Below, in pieces: positions 1-9,883 of a DNA stretch of 64,000 nt. The DNA is from Pseudomonadota bacterium (GTDB taxonomy: Bacteria; Pseudomonadota; Gammaproteobacteria; Acidiferrobacterales; Acidiferrobacteraceae), in assembly GCA_021816625.1 (NCBI GenBank), contig JAKAXM010000002.1, positions 85,095 through 149,094 on the forward strand, written 5' to 3'. Below the pieces are notes generated by a model. The model ran no database searches and was not told where the DNA came from. It worked only from the letters and a program-made list of their open reading frames with translations. Position 1 is the first letter of the stretch. Every line of letters begins with the position of its first letter. Made by a program: the position numbers and the translations under genes.

Positions 1-468
1 CCAGCTCTTGCGGTGACCGACGGGCACCCCGGTCGTGCCCGATGTGAAAACCGTAACTACCAGGCGGCCAAGCGGGATGAGCGGCAGTGGGACGGCCGGG
101 CAGGACGTCGGGGTCGACTCGGGGAGCACGGGAAAGGCGAGGGTCGGCAAGCCGATATCGAGGGCCGCATCCTGCAGACAGTAGAGGGCCGGGTACTGGG
201 CCTTGAGCCGTGCCACGCCCTCGGCGGCATAGGCCGAGGGCAGCAAGGTCATAGGGCCGGCGCACGCCGCGGCGGCGAGACCGACGGCAAAGTGATAGCG
301 GTCCACACAGGCGTTCAGGAGCGGGGCGCCCGCCGGCAACATCTCGCCCACTAGGCGCACGTCGCGCGCGAACTCGGCGGCCGAGCGCGCAGCGCCACGA
401 TAGAAGGCCACGGGCGCTTCGCTGCTGGCGCGCGCCAGCAGCGGGGCCTGCGACTGCGTGTCGTTCAT
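1..468 (-). CDS. Acyl-AMP ligase, aryl-polyene (ApeH) type, partial
   Basis: N-terminal 156 residues of an AMP-forming ligase; the gene runs off the left edge. The visible end carries the adenylate P-loop FTSGTTGVP at about residues 141-149, the signature of the ANL superfamily. The short, divergent N-terminal region and the immediate upstream COG4648 membrane protein resemble the AMP-ligase/COG4648 pair of aryl polyene and flexirubin-type pigment loci, where the ligase is thought to activate the starter acid. The ATG start overlaps the upstream stop in an ATGA, so the two genes are translationally coupled. Membership of the ANL superfamily is clear; the aryl polyene role is inferred from the pairing and cannot be tested without the sequence to the left. 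Confidence 0.75.
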   Translation of the reverse strand, partial: MNDTQSQAPLLARASSEAPVAFYRGAARSAAEFARDVRLVGEMLPAGAPLLNACVDRYHFAVGLAAAACAGPMTLLPSAYAAEGVARLKAQYPALYCLQDAALDIGLPTLAFPVLPESTPTSCPAVPLPLIPLGRLVVTVFTSGTTGVPVGHRKSW

Positions 469-1166
469 GGCAGAGCTCGTCGGTTGAGAGGATTCGGGTC
501 CTCGTCTTCCCGGATGATGATATGCCAGTAGCGCCGACCGGCACGCACCACCTCCAAGAAACCGGCCCGTTCATGCGGGGGCACGATGCGCCGCCGCACG
601 AGGTATTCACCCGCGAATACGGCGACCATGATGGGCCAGACCAGGACGTTCGCATAGAAGGCCCAGACGCGGATGCCGGCACCGAAGAAGAGCAGGGCGG
701 ACACGAGGGCGAGTACCGCGAACAAGGCCGCCCAGAGCTCGGTCACATGGCGCGTGTAGCGGGCGAGCCGCGGGCTCACGGAGCCATGCACGAGCAGAGA
801 CAGACGCGAGATGAGGGGCGTGCGGGAGGGCACAAGCGTGCGCGCAAAGAGCCCGCAGAGCAGCAAAAGGACCCCCATGTCCTGAACGAAATAGGCCCAA
901 GAGTAGTGAGTCATGAAACCCGCGCGATAACGCCACAAGACAACGCCGCCGAGGACCCACAAGGCAAGCCAGAGTGCACGCGGCCGGGCGCCCCAGGCGA
1001 GACTTAACGAAAAGACGAGCAGCGGCAGAAACGCAAACAGGGCGCCAGCTGGGCCTGGCTTGCCCACATTGGCCCGATAGGAGATGAACGGGTAAACCGC
1101 AAGTGTCGCGATCGCGAGCACACGCCGCCCTTTTTCAAGCCACCCATTCGCCTTTGGCAATGCCAT
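465..1166 (-). CDS. COG4648-family membrane protein (ApeG-like)
   Basis: A 233-residue integral membrane protein with about six hydrophobic segments. It contains the stretch HGSVSPRLARYTRHVTELWA, typical of COG4648 proteins found in aryl polyene gene clusters, and a C-terminal segment with EYLVRRRIVPPHER. The function in the family is unknown; it is presumed to serve lipid or polyene assembly at the inner membrane. I chose the ATG at 1166 because GAGGG lies a few bases upstream and homologs start near here; the reading frame stays open further upstream to 1295 without a good start. It is followed with a 4-base overlap by the acyl-AMP ligase. Acyl carrier proteins, which often precede this gene, are not present on its upstream side, where groL lies instead. 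Confidence 0.8.
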   Translation of the reverse strand: MALPKANGWLEKGRRVLAIATLAVYPFISYRANVGKPGPAGALFAFLPLLVFSLSLAWGARPRALWLALWVLGGVVLWRYRAGFMTHYSWAYFVQDMGVLLLLCGLFARTLVPSRTPLISRLSLLVHGSVSPRLARYTRHVTELWAALFAVLALVSALLFFGAGIRVWAFYANVLVWPIMVAVFAGEYLVRRRIVPPHERAGFLEVVRAGRRYWHIIIREDEDPNPLNRRALP

Positions 1167-1252
1167 GAAAGACCCTCGCGCACGACCCGCCGGGCCATCA
1201 TGATAGCAGAAGATAGCGCAGGTCTTGGTCCCCCGGGGGCCGGGGAGGGCGC

Positions 1253-1280
1253 AAAAAAACGGGGGCCCCGAAGGACCCCC
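1253..1280 (-). terminator. Rho-independent terminator of groSL
   Basis: On the minus strand an 8-bp stem (GGGGGTCC pairing with GGGCCCCC, one G-U pair) closes a TTCG tetraloop and is followed, after one base, by seven Ts. It lies about 30 bases past the groL stop codon. It separates groSL from the downstream COG4648 gene. Confidence 0.9.
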
Positions 1281-1310
1281 GCCACAGGCGACCAAGCGGC
1301 CTGGACGATC

Positions 1311-2981
<1,671 letters not shown>

Positions 2982-2991
2982 TTACTGTTCG

Positions 2992-3285
2992 TTATTTGCC
3001 ATCGATGATGGCTACGACATCCTCTTCGCGCATCACGAGGAGCTCTTCGTTGCCGACCTTTACCTCGGTGCCCGCGTACTTCCCGAACAGGACCTTGTCG
3101 CCGACCTTGACGTCGAGCGGCCGGACCTCGCCGTTCTCAAGAATCTTGCCCTTGCCGACGGCCACGATCTCACCCTGAATGGGCTTTTCCTTCGCCGTGT
3201 CAGGGATGACGATGCCGCCGGCGGATTTCCGCTCTTCTTCCAGACGGCGCACGATGACGCGGTCGTGCAAGGGACGAATATTCAT
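2992..3285 (-). CDS. groS: Co-chaperonin GroES (10 kDa)
   Basis: Heptameric lid of the GroEL chamber, 97 residues. It starts with the canonical [14 protein letters not shown], and the mobile loop region around residues 16-33 contains the conserved GGIVIP. The ATG at 3285 follows CAGGAG at good spacing; a longer reading frame to 3330 exists, but its extra residues do not match the family. First gene of the groS-groL operon, transcribed from the region holding the CIRCE operator. Confidence 0.97.
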   Translation of the reverse strand: MNIRPLHDRVIVRRLEEERKSAGGIVIPDTAKEKPIQGEIVAVGKGKILENGEVRPLDVKVGDKVLFGKYAGTEVKVGNEELLVMREEDVVAIIDGK

Positions 3286-3381
3286 GCTCAATTCTCCTGT
3301 TTGTGGATGAGGCTGCGCTTTCATAAACAATCTCCTTATCTCTGAAATCGCAATCTGCGTTGGTAATAACCGACGGGCTTG

Positions 3382-3408
3382 CTAGCACTCGGTCAAAGTG
3401 AGTGCCAA
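3382..3408. promoter_or_regulatory. CIRCE operator (HrcA binding site) of groSL
   Basis: The sequence CTAGCACTC, nine bases, GAGTGCCAA matches the CIRCE inverted repeat TTAGCACTC-N9-GAGTGCTAA at all but two of the repeat positions. It sits about 97 bases upstream of the groS start. CIRCE is the binding site of the heat-shock repressor HrcA, so groSL is likely HrcA-repressed. An hrcA gene is not in the window. Confidence 0.92.
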
Positions 3409-3443
3409 TCATAAACAAGGGCGCTGACTTGTCAAGCCCGGCC

Positions 3444-3857
3444 TTAATCGCGGTAGCTGCGGTACTGACCTTCCAGCGGCTCCTCGGTCCCCGGCCCCGC
3501 CGCCGGCGGCCCGCTACGGCCTGGGGGCCGGCGCAATGCCCGGCGGCCCGGACCCAAGAGCAGCATGATCGCAAGCAGGTCGGAAAAGAACCCGGGGAAT
3601 AACAGGAGGAGGCCCGCAAGTCCCAGGGCTACCCCCTCCCAGACGGCGTCATGGGGGAGCTGTCCCCGAGCCAAGGCCGCCCGGGCGTGACCGAGCGTGC
3701 GCACGGGGGACAAACGCAACAAGACGAGTCCCGCCACGGGTCCCGCGGCCAAGAGCGCAAGCGTCCACCAAGGCCCGATTGCCTGCCACACCAGGACGAT
3801 CACCACCACCTCGATGAGCGGCAGAAAGACGGCGAGCCGCAGGAGCCGGGCTAACAA
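3444..3857 (-). CDS. fxsA: FxsA family membrane protein
   Basis: A 137-residue inner-membrane protein of the FxsA/YtzA family, named for suppression of F-exclusion of phage T7 when overproduced in E. coli. It has an N-terminal hydrophobic segment with FLPLIEVVVI and a second hydrophobic region containing LLLLFPGFFSDLLAI, the conserved PGFxSD signature, then a polar Pro/Gly-rich tail. The best start is a TTG at 3857, overlapping the end of the upstream hydrolase by 7 bases; no ATG or GTG fits the conserved N-terminus. The fxsA-near-groSL arrangement is also found in E. coli. Confidence 0.88.
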   Translation of the reverse strand: MLARLLRLAVFLPLIEVVVIVLVWQAIGPWWTLALLAAGPVAGLVLLRLSPVRTLGHARAALARGQLPHDAVWEGVALGLAGLLLLFPGFFSDLLAIMLLLGPGRRALRRPPGRSGPPAAGPGTEEPLEGQYRSYRD

Positions 3858-4636
3858 GAGGCCGCCTGCGACCGGCGGTCGGCAGGGGCGGGCCAGAGTC
3901 CGTCCACTGCCTCCCGTATCGCCGGTAACGCCGCAGTGAGCCGGTGATCGCCGCCCGGAACTACGAGCAGCCGCTTGGCCGGCGCCTGGGCGTGGGCGAG
4001 GAAGTCGTGGCTCACGGAGAGGGGAACGGCTTCGTCCCGATCGCCATGGATCATGACGATCGGGCAGGCCAGCCGGACGGGCCCGCCTAGGACGTCATGG
4101 CGCGCGGCGTCCTCGATTAGACGATAATCCAGGGAGTACACTGCGTCCGCAGGGCCGTAGGGGTCGGGCAGGCTGAGCCGGCCCTCCGTGCGCCATCGGT
4201 CCTGCAGCGCCGGTGGCAGCGTTGCGTAATAGCGTTGCAGGAAGTTGAAGGCAGGGGCCAGCAAGACGAGGCCTGCGATCGGAAACGCGGCCGCCTGCGC
4301 CATGAGTACGGCAAGCCACGCCCCGAGGCTCGAGCCCACGATGAGGAGCGGCCGGGGACCCGCGAGGGCGGCCACCGCACGCGCATCGCCCAGCCAATCC
4401 GAGAGGGTCTGGTCGCTGAACCGTCCCCCTGAGGCGCCGTGGCCGGCGAGGTCAAAGCGGATCCAGGCACGACCTCGGGCCTCGGCATGGGCGGCCAGAT
4501 CCAAAGACTTCTGACCTCCGGAGTCGGAACGAAAACCGTGCAGGAAGAGTCCAACCGGACCGATGCCTGGATCGGTTTTATGGCCCCGGATCGTGACACC
4601 CGGACGGGTAGTGAGCGAAAACGCGATCTCAGGCAC
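3851..4636 (-). CDS. Alpha/beta hydrolase (serine esterase-like)
   Basis: A 261-residue cytosolic alpha/beta-hydrolase. The oxyanion-hole motif HGF is at residues 33-35, the nucleophile elbow GSSLG puts Ser103 as nucleophile, the acid is in HGDRDEAVP (Asp199 or Asp201), and His231 in GGDHRL completes the triad. The fold resembles the ABHD10/BAAT-type thioesterase and esterase group; the substrate cannot be read from sequence. A GTG start at 4636 is assumed; an ATG pair just upstream is out of frame. It is coupled to fxsA by a 7-base overlap and is divergent from cutA. Confidence 0.85.
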   Translation of the reverse strand: MPEIAFSLTTRPGVTIRGHKTDPGIGPVGLFLHGFRSDSGGQKSLDLAAHAEARGRAWIRFDLAGHGASGGRFSDQTLSDWLGDARAVAALAGPRPLLIVGSSLGAWLAVLMAQAAAFPIAGLVLLAPAFNFLQRYYATLPPALQDRWRTEGRLSLPDPYGPADAVYSLDYRLIEDAARHDVLGGPVRLACPIVMIHGDRDEAVPLSVSHDFLAHAQAPAKRLLVVPGGDHRLTAALPAIREAVDGLWPAPADRRSQAASC

Positions 4637-4666
4637 GGCATCATCCCCGGGGAGGTAAGCGATTTA

Positions 4667-4675
4667 TGGTATACA
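4667..4675 (+). promoter_or_regulatory. Extended -10 promoter candidate for cutA
   Basis: TGGTATACA is a good extended -10 element (TGn followed by TATACA). No -35 element is visible at 17 bases, as expected for extended -10 promoters. It lies in the divergent gap between the hydrolase and cutA and would give a leader of about 180 bases containing a predicted folded element. Confidence 0.45.
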
Positions 4676-4707
4676 ATCTACGCGGGCTGGGCGACTCCAA
4701 GGACAAG

Positions 4708-4766
4708 GTCGGATACTGCGGGCCGCGCGGCCCGGGCCGCGAACCCCTTCGGAGGCCAAATCCGAC
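4708..4766 (+). other. Predicted structured leader upstream of cutA
   Basis: GTCGGAT at 4708-4714 pairs perfectly with ATCCGAC at 4760-4766, enclosing a GC-rich region that itself contains GGGCC-GCGC-GGCCC and a CCTTCGG-type small hairpin. The arrangement looks like a short multibranched RNA in the cutA leader. It was found by eye and matches no riboswitch class I know. Confidence 0.3.
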
Positions 4767-4862
4767 GGGCGGCGTCCTGACAAGTACAAGTACGATGTCC
4801 GCGGCCCGGGGTAAGTTCCCGCGACCCCCTGAAAAAAGGCCTGATGGGGCCAAGGCCCGGTC

Positions 4863-5186
4863 GTGAGCGCCCCGGAGGCCCTCATCATCTTCAGCACCTG
4901 TCCGCCGGCCGCGGCGCCGGCGATCGCGCGCACCCTCGTGGAAGAAAAGCTCGCGGCCTGCGTCAATGTACTCGCGGGGGTCCACTCGGTATACCGCTGG
5001 CAAGGCCGGATAGAGGACGCGGCGGAGACGCTTTTGATCATCAAGACGACGACGGACCATTATGACGAACTCGAACACCGGCTGCGTGCCCTCCACCCCT
5101 ACGATGTCCCCGAGATCCTGGCCGTCCCGGTGGCGCGCGGCTATCCGCCCTATGTGGACTGGCTGCAAAACCGCGCACGCACTTAG
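4863..5186 (+). CDS. cutA: Divalent-cation tolerance protein CutA
   Basis: Small trimeric cytosolic protein, 107 residues, the usual size. It is linked to copper and divalent-cation tolerance in E. coli, though its exact activity is unsettled. Family hallmarks visible are STCP near the N-terminus, AACVNVL, YRWQGRIE and the C-terminal GYPPYVDWL. The start is a GTG at 4863. The gene is followed directly by dsbD, whose signal sequence begins inside the cutA 3' end. The cutA-dsbD pairing is the same as in E. coli. Confidence 0.95.
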   Translation: MSAPEALIIFSTCPPAAAPAIARTLVEEKLAACVNVLAGVHSVYRWQGRIEDAAETLLIIKTTTDHYDELEHRLRALHPYDVPEILAVPVARGYPPYVDWLQNRART

Positions 5187-6990
5187 TTTTTTGTTTCTTG
5201 GTTCCTTGCTAGCGACACCGGCCTACGCCGCCACGGGCAGCACCGGTCCTCTGGCGGCGTTCAAGGCGTTCTTTAGCCACCGGCAGCAACCCTTCCTGAA
5301 ACGCAGCCAGGCCTACCAACTCACGCTCACGGCGCCGACGACAGACGAGATCCGCGCCCATTTCCGGATCGCACACGGCTACTATCTGTACCGCGACAAG
5401 ATAGGTTTTCGGCTGATCCCGCCCGCGAACGGGGTCACTTTGGGTCCCGTAACCATGCCCCCGGCATCGGTCGAGAACAACCCGGTACTCGGCAAGCTCA
5501 TCATTTACAAGCATTCCTTTACCCTGCCGCTGCCTTTGGCCGGCGCGCACAAAGGTGAATCATTGGCGGTGCGCGTCCATTACCAGGGCTGCGCGCTCGG
5601 CGGCATCTGTTATCCGCCGGTGACCCGCACCATATCGGTTGCGCTGCCGGGGGTAAGGGGCCCGGCGCCCACTGCCCCAGCGGGGCTCGTACCCAACACA
5701 CCGTCCCAACGCCCCGTGAACGTCGGACAGTGGATCTGGGCGATCGCCGGCGCCTTCGGGATCGGACTCTTATTGACCTTCACGCCCTGCGTCCTGCCCA
5801 TGATCCCGATCCTGTCGGGCATGCTCGTCGGGAGCGGTCGCGATCGCCTCACCAAGACCCAGGGGGCCAAGCTCTCGGTGGCCTATGTGCTTGGCACCGG
5901 CACGACCTATGCGGGCGCAGGGGCCTTGGCGGGGGCAACCGGACAACAACTCCAGGCCTACTTCGAAAACCCTTGGGGGATCGGGCTTCTGAGCCTATTG
6001 TTTGTCGCCATGGCCCTGTCGCTGTTCGATCTCTACACCATCCAGATGCCGCGCTTCATTCAAGAGCGGGTGACCGCTGGGAGCCGTACGATCACCGGCC
6101 GCTCGCTTGCCGGGTCCTATGTGCTGGGGCTTTTGTCGGCGCTCGTCGTAGGCGCGTGCGTGTCGCCCCTGCTGGTCTCGGCGCTCGCCGTGGCCATCAC
6201 CAGCCATAGCGCCACCCTGGGCGCGGCGATCATGTTCAGCATGGCCCTGGGCATGGGGGTCGTGCTCGTGGCGCTGGGGGTCGGAGCCGGCTACCTGCTG
6301 CCCAAGGCGGGCCCCTGGATGAACACCGTAAAACACGTCTTTGGCGTCATGCTTTTCGGTGTCGCCATCTACCTGCTGGGCCTGTTGCCGGCGGTCCCAG
6401 TGCTGCTTCTGTGGGGGGCGCTGTTTGTGGTCGTGGGCGTTTATCTGGGCGGGGGGCGCTATGACGCACAGGCCAACGGCCTGTTGCGCTTGCGTGCCGG
6501 CCTCGGCGCCCTGCTGCTATTGTGGGGCAGCCTATCGCTCGTGGGGGGGCTCCAGGGCAATCGCGACCCCTTGCATCCGCTCACCTTCCGGAGCGCCGGG
6601 GTCACGAAACCCGGCCACCACGGCCTCGCCTTCCACAAAGTCACCTCGCTTGCGGCGCTCAATCGCGACCTCGCGCGCGCCGCGAGCCTAAACGAACCGG
6701 CGCTGGTCGATTTCTCGGCCAGCTGGTGCGTGGATTGCCTGCAGCTCGCCCGCGAGACCTTCCCTGATCCGCGGGTGCAAAGGGCGCTCCGAGGCTTTAT
6801 GCTTATCGAGGCGGATGTCACCCACAACAATGCCGCGACGCGGGCCTTGAAACGGAAATTCGGCATCCTCGGCCCGCCGGCGGTCCTGTTTTTCTCCGCA
6901 CAGGGGCGCGCCTTACGGCAAAAGGATTTCTACGGGTTCAAGGGTCCTGCAGCCCTGGCCCGGCTTGCCAATGAGGTCAAATCGATATGA
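5152..6990 (+). CDS. dsbD: Thiol:disulfide interchange protein DsbD
   Basis: Transmembrane electron carrier that passes reducing power from cytosolic thioredoxin to periplasmic DsbC/DsbG- and TlpA-like proteins. The three-part architecture is complete: a signal peptide ending near AYA (residue 26); an N-terminal periplasmic domain with the cysteine pair Cys147/Cys153; eight or so membrane segments with Cys213 (TPCVLPM) and Cys336 (GACVSP); and a C-terminal thioredoxin domain with CVDC at 526-529. The predicted start, ATG 5152, lies within cutA; the frame is open further upstream, but only this start gives a clean signal peptide. It ends in an ATGA overlap with the TlpA-like gene, a likely client. 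Confidence 0.95.
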   Translation: MWTGCKTAHALSFLFLGSLLATPAYAATGSTGPLAAFKAFFSHRQQPFLKRSQAYQLTLTAPTTDEIRAHFRIAHGYYLYRDKIGFRLIPPANGVTLGPVTMPPASVENNPVLGKLIIYKHSFTLPLPLAGAHKGESLAVRVHYQGCALGGICYPPVTRTISVALPGVRGPAPTAPAGLVPNTPSQRPVNVGQWIWAIAGAFGIGLLLTFTPCVLPMIPILSGMLVGSGRDRLTKTQGAKLSVAYVLGTGTTYAGAGALAGATGQQLQAYFENPWGIGLLSLLFVAMALSLFDLYTIQMPRFIQERVTAGSRTITGRSLAGSYVLGLLSALVVGACVSPLLVSALAVAITSHSATLGAAIMFSMALGMGVVLVALGVGAGYLLPKAGPWMNTVKHVFGVMLFGVAIYLLGLLPAVPVLLLWGALFVVVGVYLGGGRYDAQANGLLRLRAGLGALLLLWGSLSLVGGLQGNRDPLHPLTFRSAGVTKPGHHGLAFHKVTSLAALNRDLARAASLNEPALVDFSASWCVDCLQLARETFPDPRVQRALRGFMLIEADVTHNNAATRALKRKFGILGPPAVLFFSAQGRALRQKDFYGFKGPAALARLANEVKSI

Positions 6991-7529
6991 AACCCTATAC
7001 CCATGCGGCCTGGCTGGCCGTCGCGGTGCTCGCGCTCGCCGCCGGCTTCGGCCTGGGGCGCTATGACGGATACCGGACGGCCCATCACCACCGCCGCTCG
7101 CGCGGCATGCCGCGCATGCGCTTCGCCCTTCCCGACTTGGCGGGCAAGGCCCGGTCGCTGACCCACTGGCCGGCCAAGGTCTACCTCGTCAATTTCTGGG
7201 CCCCCTGGTGTCCACCCTGCCGGGCCGAGATACCGCTACTGCGCGCCGCGGCCCGCCAATACAAGGCTCAAGGTCTAGGGATCATCGGTATCGCGCTCGA
7301 CCATAAAAAGGCGGTGGCGAGCTTTGTCCAGGTCCACCACATCCGCTACCCGGTGCTGCTCGGAGGCGAACAAGGCTTACAAATGCTCGCGAAGTTCGGC
7401 GACGTGCAGGGGGCGATCCCCTTCAGCCTGTTCGTCACTCCGCACGGACGGATAATCACGGGCCAGCTGGGGGCCTTCACCCGCCAGTCGCTTGCCGCCT
7501 CCGTAGCCACCGCGCTCAAGGCCCGCTAA
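6987..7529 (+). CDS. TlpA-like thioredoxin, membrane-anchored
   Basis: A 180-residue periplasmic thiol-disulfide oxidoreductase. Residues 7-24 form an uncleaved anchor or signal sequence, followed by a His/Arg-rich linker. The thioredoxin fold carries WAPWCPPC with Cys75 and Cys78. The cis-proline region AIPFSLFV is present. TlpA/ResA-type proteins reduce cysteines in apocytochromes or copper-site proteins. The 4-base overlap with dsbD strongly suggests that DsbD keeps it reduced. The specific client is unknown. Confidence 0.9.
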   Translation: MKPYTHAAWLAVAVLALAAGFGLGRYDGYRTAHHHRRSRGMPRMRFALPDLAGKARSLTHWPAKVYLVNFWAPWCPPCRAEIPLLRAAARQYKAQGLGIIGIALDHKKAVASFVQVHHIRYPVLLGGEQGLQMLAKFGDVQGAIPFSLFVTPHGRIITGQLGAFTRQSLAASVATALKAR

Positions 7530-7622
7530 TATGTCGGCAACTACGGCGAAAAGCGGGTAACTGGACAAAAACAAGCGATCCGGTCACAATGCGCTCACCG
7601 GGGACGTCCCGGCGGGACATGT

Positions 7623-8066
7623 ATGGCTGAGCTGCTCGTACTCAACGGCCCCAACCTAAACCTGCTCGGGATACGCGAACCGCACCACTATGGGCGCGAC
7701 ACCCTAGCGGCCATCGAGGCTCGCCTAGCCGTATTGGCAGGCGAGAGCGGGCACTCGATAGCCTTCCTACAAAGCAATGCCGAACACGAGCTCGTCGCGC
7801 GCGTCCATGACGCGGCGCATGACGGCACCCGCTTCATCGTCTTGAATCCGGCGGCCTTCACGCATACAAGCGTGGCCTTGCGAGATGCCTTGAGCGCCGT
7901 GGCGCTCCCCTTTATCGAGGTGCACCTCTCCAACATTCACGGACGCGAGCCGTTTCGGCGGCATTCCTATTTTTCGGACATCGCCTACGGGGTCATAAGC
8001 GGGCTGGGTGCCCTCGGCTATGAACTGGCCCTCATGGCCGCCATTTCCCATTTGCAATCCAGGTGA
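7623..8066 (+). CDS. aroQ: 3-dehydroquinate dehydratase, type II
   Basis: Third step of the shikimate pathway, conversion of 3-dehydroquinate to 3-dehydroshikimate; cytosolic dodecamer. At 147 residues it has the standard length. Motifs are [12 protein letters not shown] at the N-terminus, the catalytic Tyr23 in [13 protein letters not shown], and [17 protein letters not shown] with the substrate-binding His and Arg. First gene of the conserved aroQ-accB-accC group. A GGGACGTCCC palindrome lies shortly before the start. Confidence 0.97.
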   Translation: MAELLVLNGPNLNLLGIREPHHYGRDTLAAIEARLAVLAGESGHSIAFLQSNAEHELVARVHDAAHDGTRFIVLNPAAFTHTSVALRDALSAVALPFIEVHLSNIHGREPFRRHSYFSDIAYGVISGLGALGYELALMAAISHLQSR

Positions 8067-8073
8067 CAACGTC

Positions 8074-8529
8074 GTGGACATCCGCAAAGTCAAAAAGCTG
8101 ATCGAAATGCTGGAGGCCTCGCATCTCGGCGAGATCGAGATCCGCGAAGGAGAAGAATCGATCCGCATCAGCAGGGGCACATCGGCGATCCCGGTCAGCG
8201 CCCAGGGACCTGTTCCACCCGTGGCGGCCCCGGCCCCGCCCGTGGCAGCTGCGAGTCCCGCCGAAGAGACCAGCGCGGTGCGCGCAGCGCCGAGCGGTCA
8301 TGCCGTCCTCTCGCCCATGGTCGGGACGTTCTATCGGGCACCGTCGCCCGACGCCCAGCCATTCGTGGAGGTAGGGACGTCCGTCAGTGCGGGCGACCCC
8401 CTCTGCATCATCGAGGCCATGAAGATGTTGAATGAGATCGAGGCCGACCGGGCGGGTATCGTAAAGGCCATCCTTAAGGAAAATGGCCAGCCGGTCGAAT
8501 ATGGCGAAACCTTGTTTGTGATCGAATAA
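8074..8529 (+). CDS. accB: Acetyl-CoA carboxylase biotin carboxyl carrier protein
   Basis: Carries biotin between the biotin carboxylase and carboxyltransferase subunits of acetyl-CoA carboxylase, the first step of fatty acid synthesis. 151 residues: an N-terminal [15 protein letters not shown] segment, a Pro/Ala-rich linker around residues 45-70, and a biotinyl domain with EAMKM, Lys117 being the biotinylation site. The start is a GTG at 8074, 7 bases after the aroQ stop; upstream in-frame codons would lie inside aroQ. Followed after 4 bases by accC. Confidence 0.97.
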   Translation: MDIRKVKKLIEMLEASHLGEIEIREGEESIRISRGTSAIPVSAQGPVPPVAAPAPPVAAASPAEETSAVRAAPSGHAVLSPMVGTFYRAPSPDAQPFVEVGTSVSAGDPLCIIEAMKMLNEIEADRAGIVKAILKENGQPVEYGETLFVIE

Positions 8530-8533
8530 GCCG

Positions 8534-9874
8534 ATGATCGACAAGGTGGTTATCGCCAACCGCGGGGAGATCGCCCTGCGTATTCAAAGGGCCTGCCGCG
8601 CCCTCGGCATCAAAACCGTCGCCCTGCATTCGGAGGCCGACCGCGACGCGAAATATGTGCGGCTCGCCGACGAATCGGTGTGCATAGGACCGGCGGCCGC
8701 GGCCCGCAGCTACCTCAATATCCCGGCCGTCATCAGCGCCGCGGAAGTAACCGACGCCGTGGCCATTCACCCAGGCTACGGATTCCTGTCCGAAAACGCA
8801 GATTTTGCCGAGCGTGTCGAACAAAGCGGCTTTATCTTCATAGGGCCGCGTCCCGAAACGATTCGTCTGATGGGGGACAAGATCTCGGCGATCCGCGCCA
8901 TGAAGGAGGCCGGGGTACCCTGCGTACCGGGCTCGGACGGACCGCTCGATAACGACGAGGCGCGTACCCAGGCGATCGCGCGCTCGATAGGCTACCCGGT
9001 GCTGATCAAAGCGACCGGTGGGGGCGGCGGCAAGGGCATGCGCGTGGTGCATACCGAAGCGAATCTCTTGAGCGCGCTCGCCCTGACGCGCGCCGAGGCC
9101 AAAGCAGCGTTCAATAACGACGTCGTCTACATGGAGAAGTATCTCGAGAAGCCTCGTCATGTCGAGTTTCAGGTCTTAGCCGATGAGCACGGGCATGCCA
9201 TCCATCTCGGCGAGCGCGACTGCTCCTTGCAGAGACGCAACCAGAAGGTCATCGAGGAATGTCCGGCGCCAGGGATCTCCAAAGAGGCGCGCGAGCGCAT
9301 GGGCAGTATCTGCGTCGAGGCCTGCCGGCGCATCGGCTACCGGGGCGTGGGCACGTTCGAGTTCCTCTATGAGCATGGGCAGTTTTACTTCATCGAGATG
9401 AACACGCGGGTGCAGGTCGAACACCCCGTCACCGAACTCGTAACGGGCGTCGACATCGTCCAGCAACAGATACTGATCGCCGGTGGCGAACCGCTGCGTT
9501 ATCGTCAGGAAGATATCGTCATGCGGGGTCACGCCATGGAATGCCGTATCAATGCGGAAGACCCCGTCACCTTTCTGCCGTCGCCCGGGCGCATCAGCCA
9601 ATATCACCCCCCCGGAGGACCCGGCATACGGGTGGACACGCATGTCTATAACAACTATGTGGTGCCGCCTTATTACGACTCCATGATCGGCAAGCTGATC
9701 GCCTATGGGGATACCCGCGAGGCAGCCATGGCGCGTCTGCGCATCGCGCTAAGCGAGATGGTGGTGGACGGCATCAAGACCAATATCCCGCTCCATCAGC
9801 TGCTCCTCAACGATGCGCTCTTCCAGGTGGGGCCGGTCGATATCCACTACCTGGAAGAGCGCTTGAAGCCCTAA
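8534..9874 (+). CDS. accC: Acetyl-CoA carboxylase biotin carboxylase subunit
   Basis: ATP-dependent carboxylation of the biotin on AccB. 446 residues, full length. It has the N-terminal pre-ATP-grasp motif [14 protein letters not shown], the glycine-rich loop [14 protein letters not shown], the biotin/bicarbonate motif [14 protein letters not shown], and the C-terminal cap. It lies 4 bases downstream of accB, as expected for a fixed stoichiometry, and 9 bases before prmA. Confidence 0.98.
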   Translation: MIDKVVIANRGEIALRIQRACRALGIKTVALHSEADRDAKYVRLADESVCIGPAAAARSYLNIPAVISAAEVTDAVAIHPGYGFLSENADFAERVEQSGFIFIGPRPETIRLMGDKISAIRAMKEAGVPCVPGSDGPLDNDEARTQAIARSIGYPVLIKATGGGGGKGMRVVHTEANLLSALALTRAEAKAAFNNDVVYMEKYLEKPRHVEFQVLADEHGHAIHLGERDCSLQRRNQKVIEECPAPGISKEARERMGSICVEACRRIGYRGVGTFEFLYEHGQFYFIEMNTRVQVEHPVTELVTGVDIVQQQILIAGGEPLRYRQEDIVMRGHAMECRINAEDPVTFLPSPGRISQYHPPGGPGIRVDTHVYNNYVVPPYYDSMIGKLIAYGDTREAAMARLRIALSEMVVDGIKTNIPLHQLLLNDALFQVGPVDIHYLEERLKP

Positions 9875-9883
9875 GAGACGATT

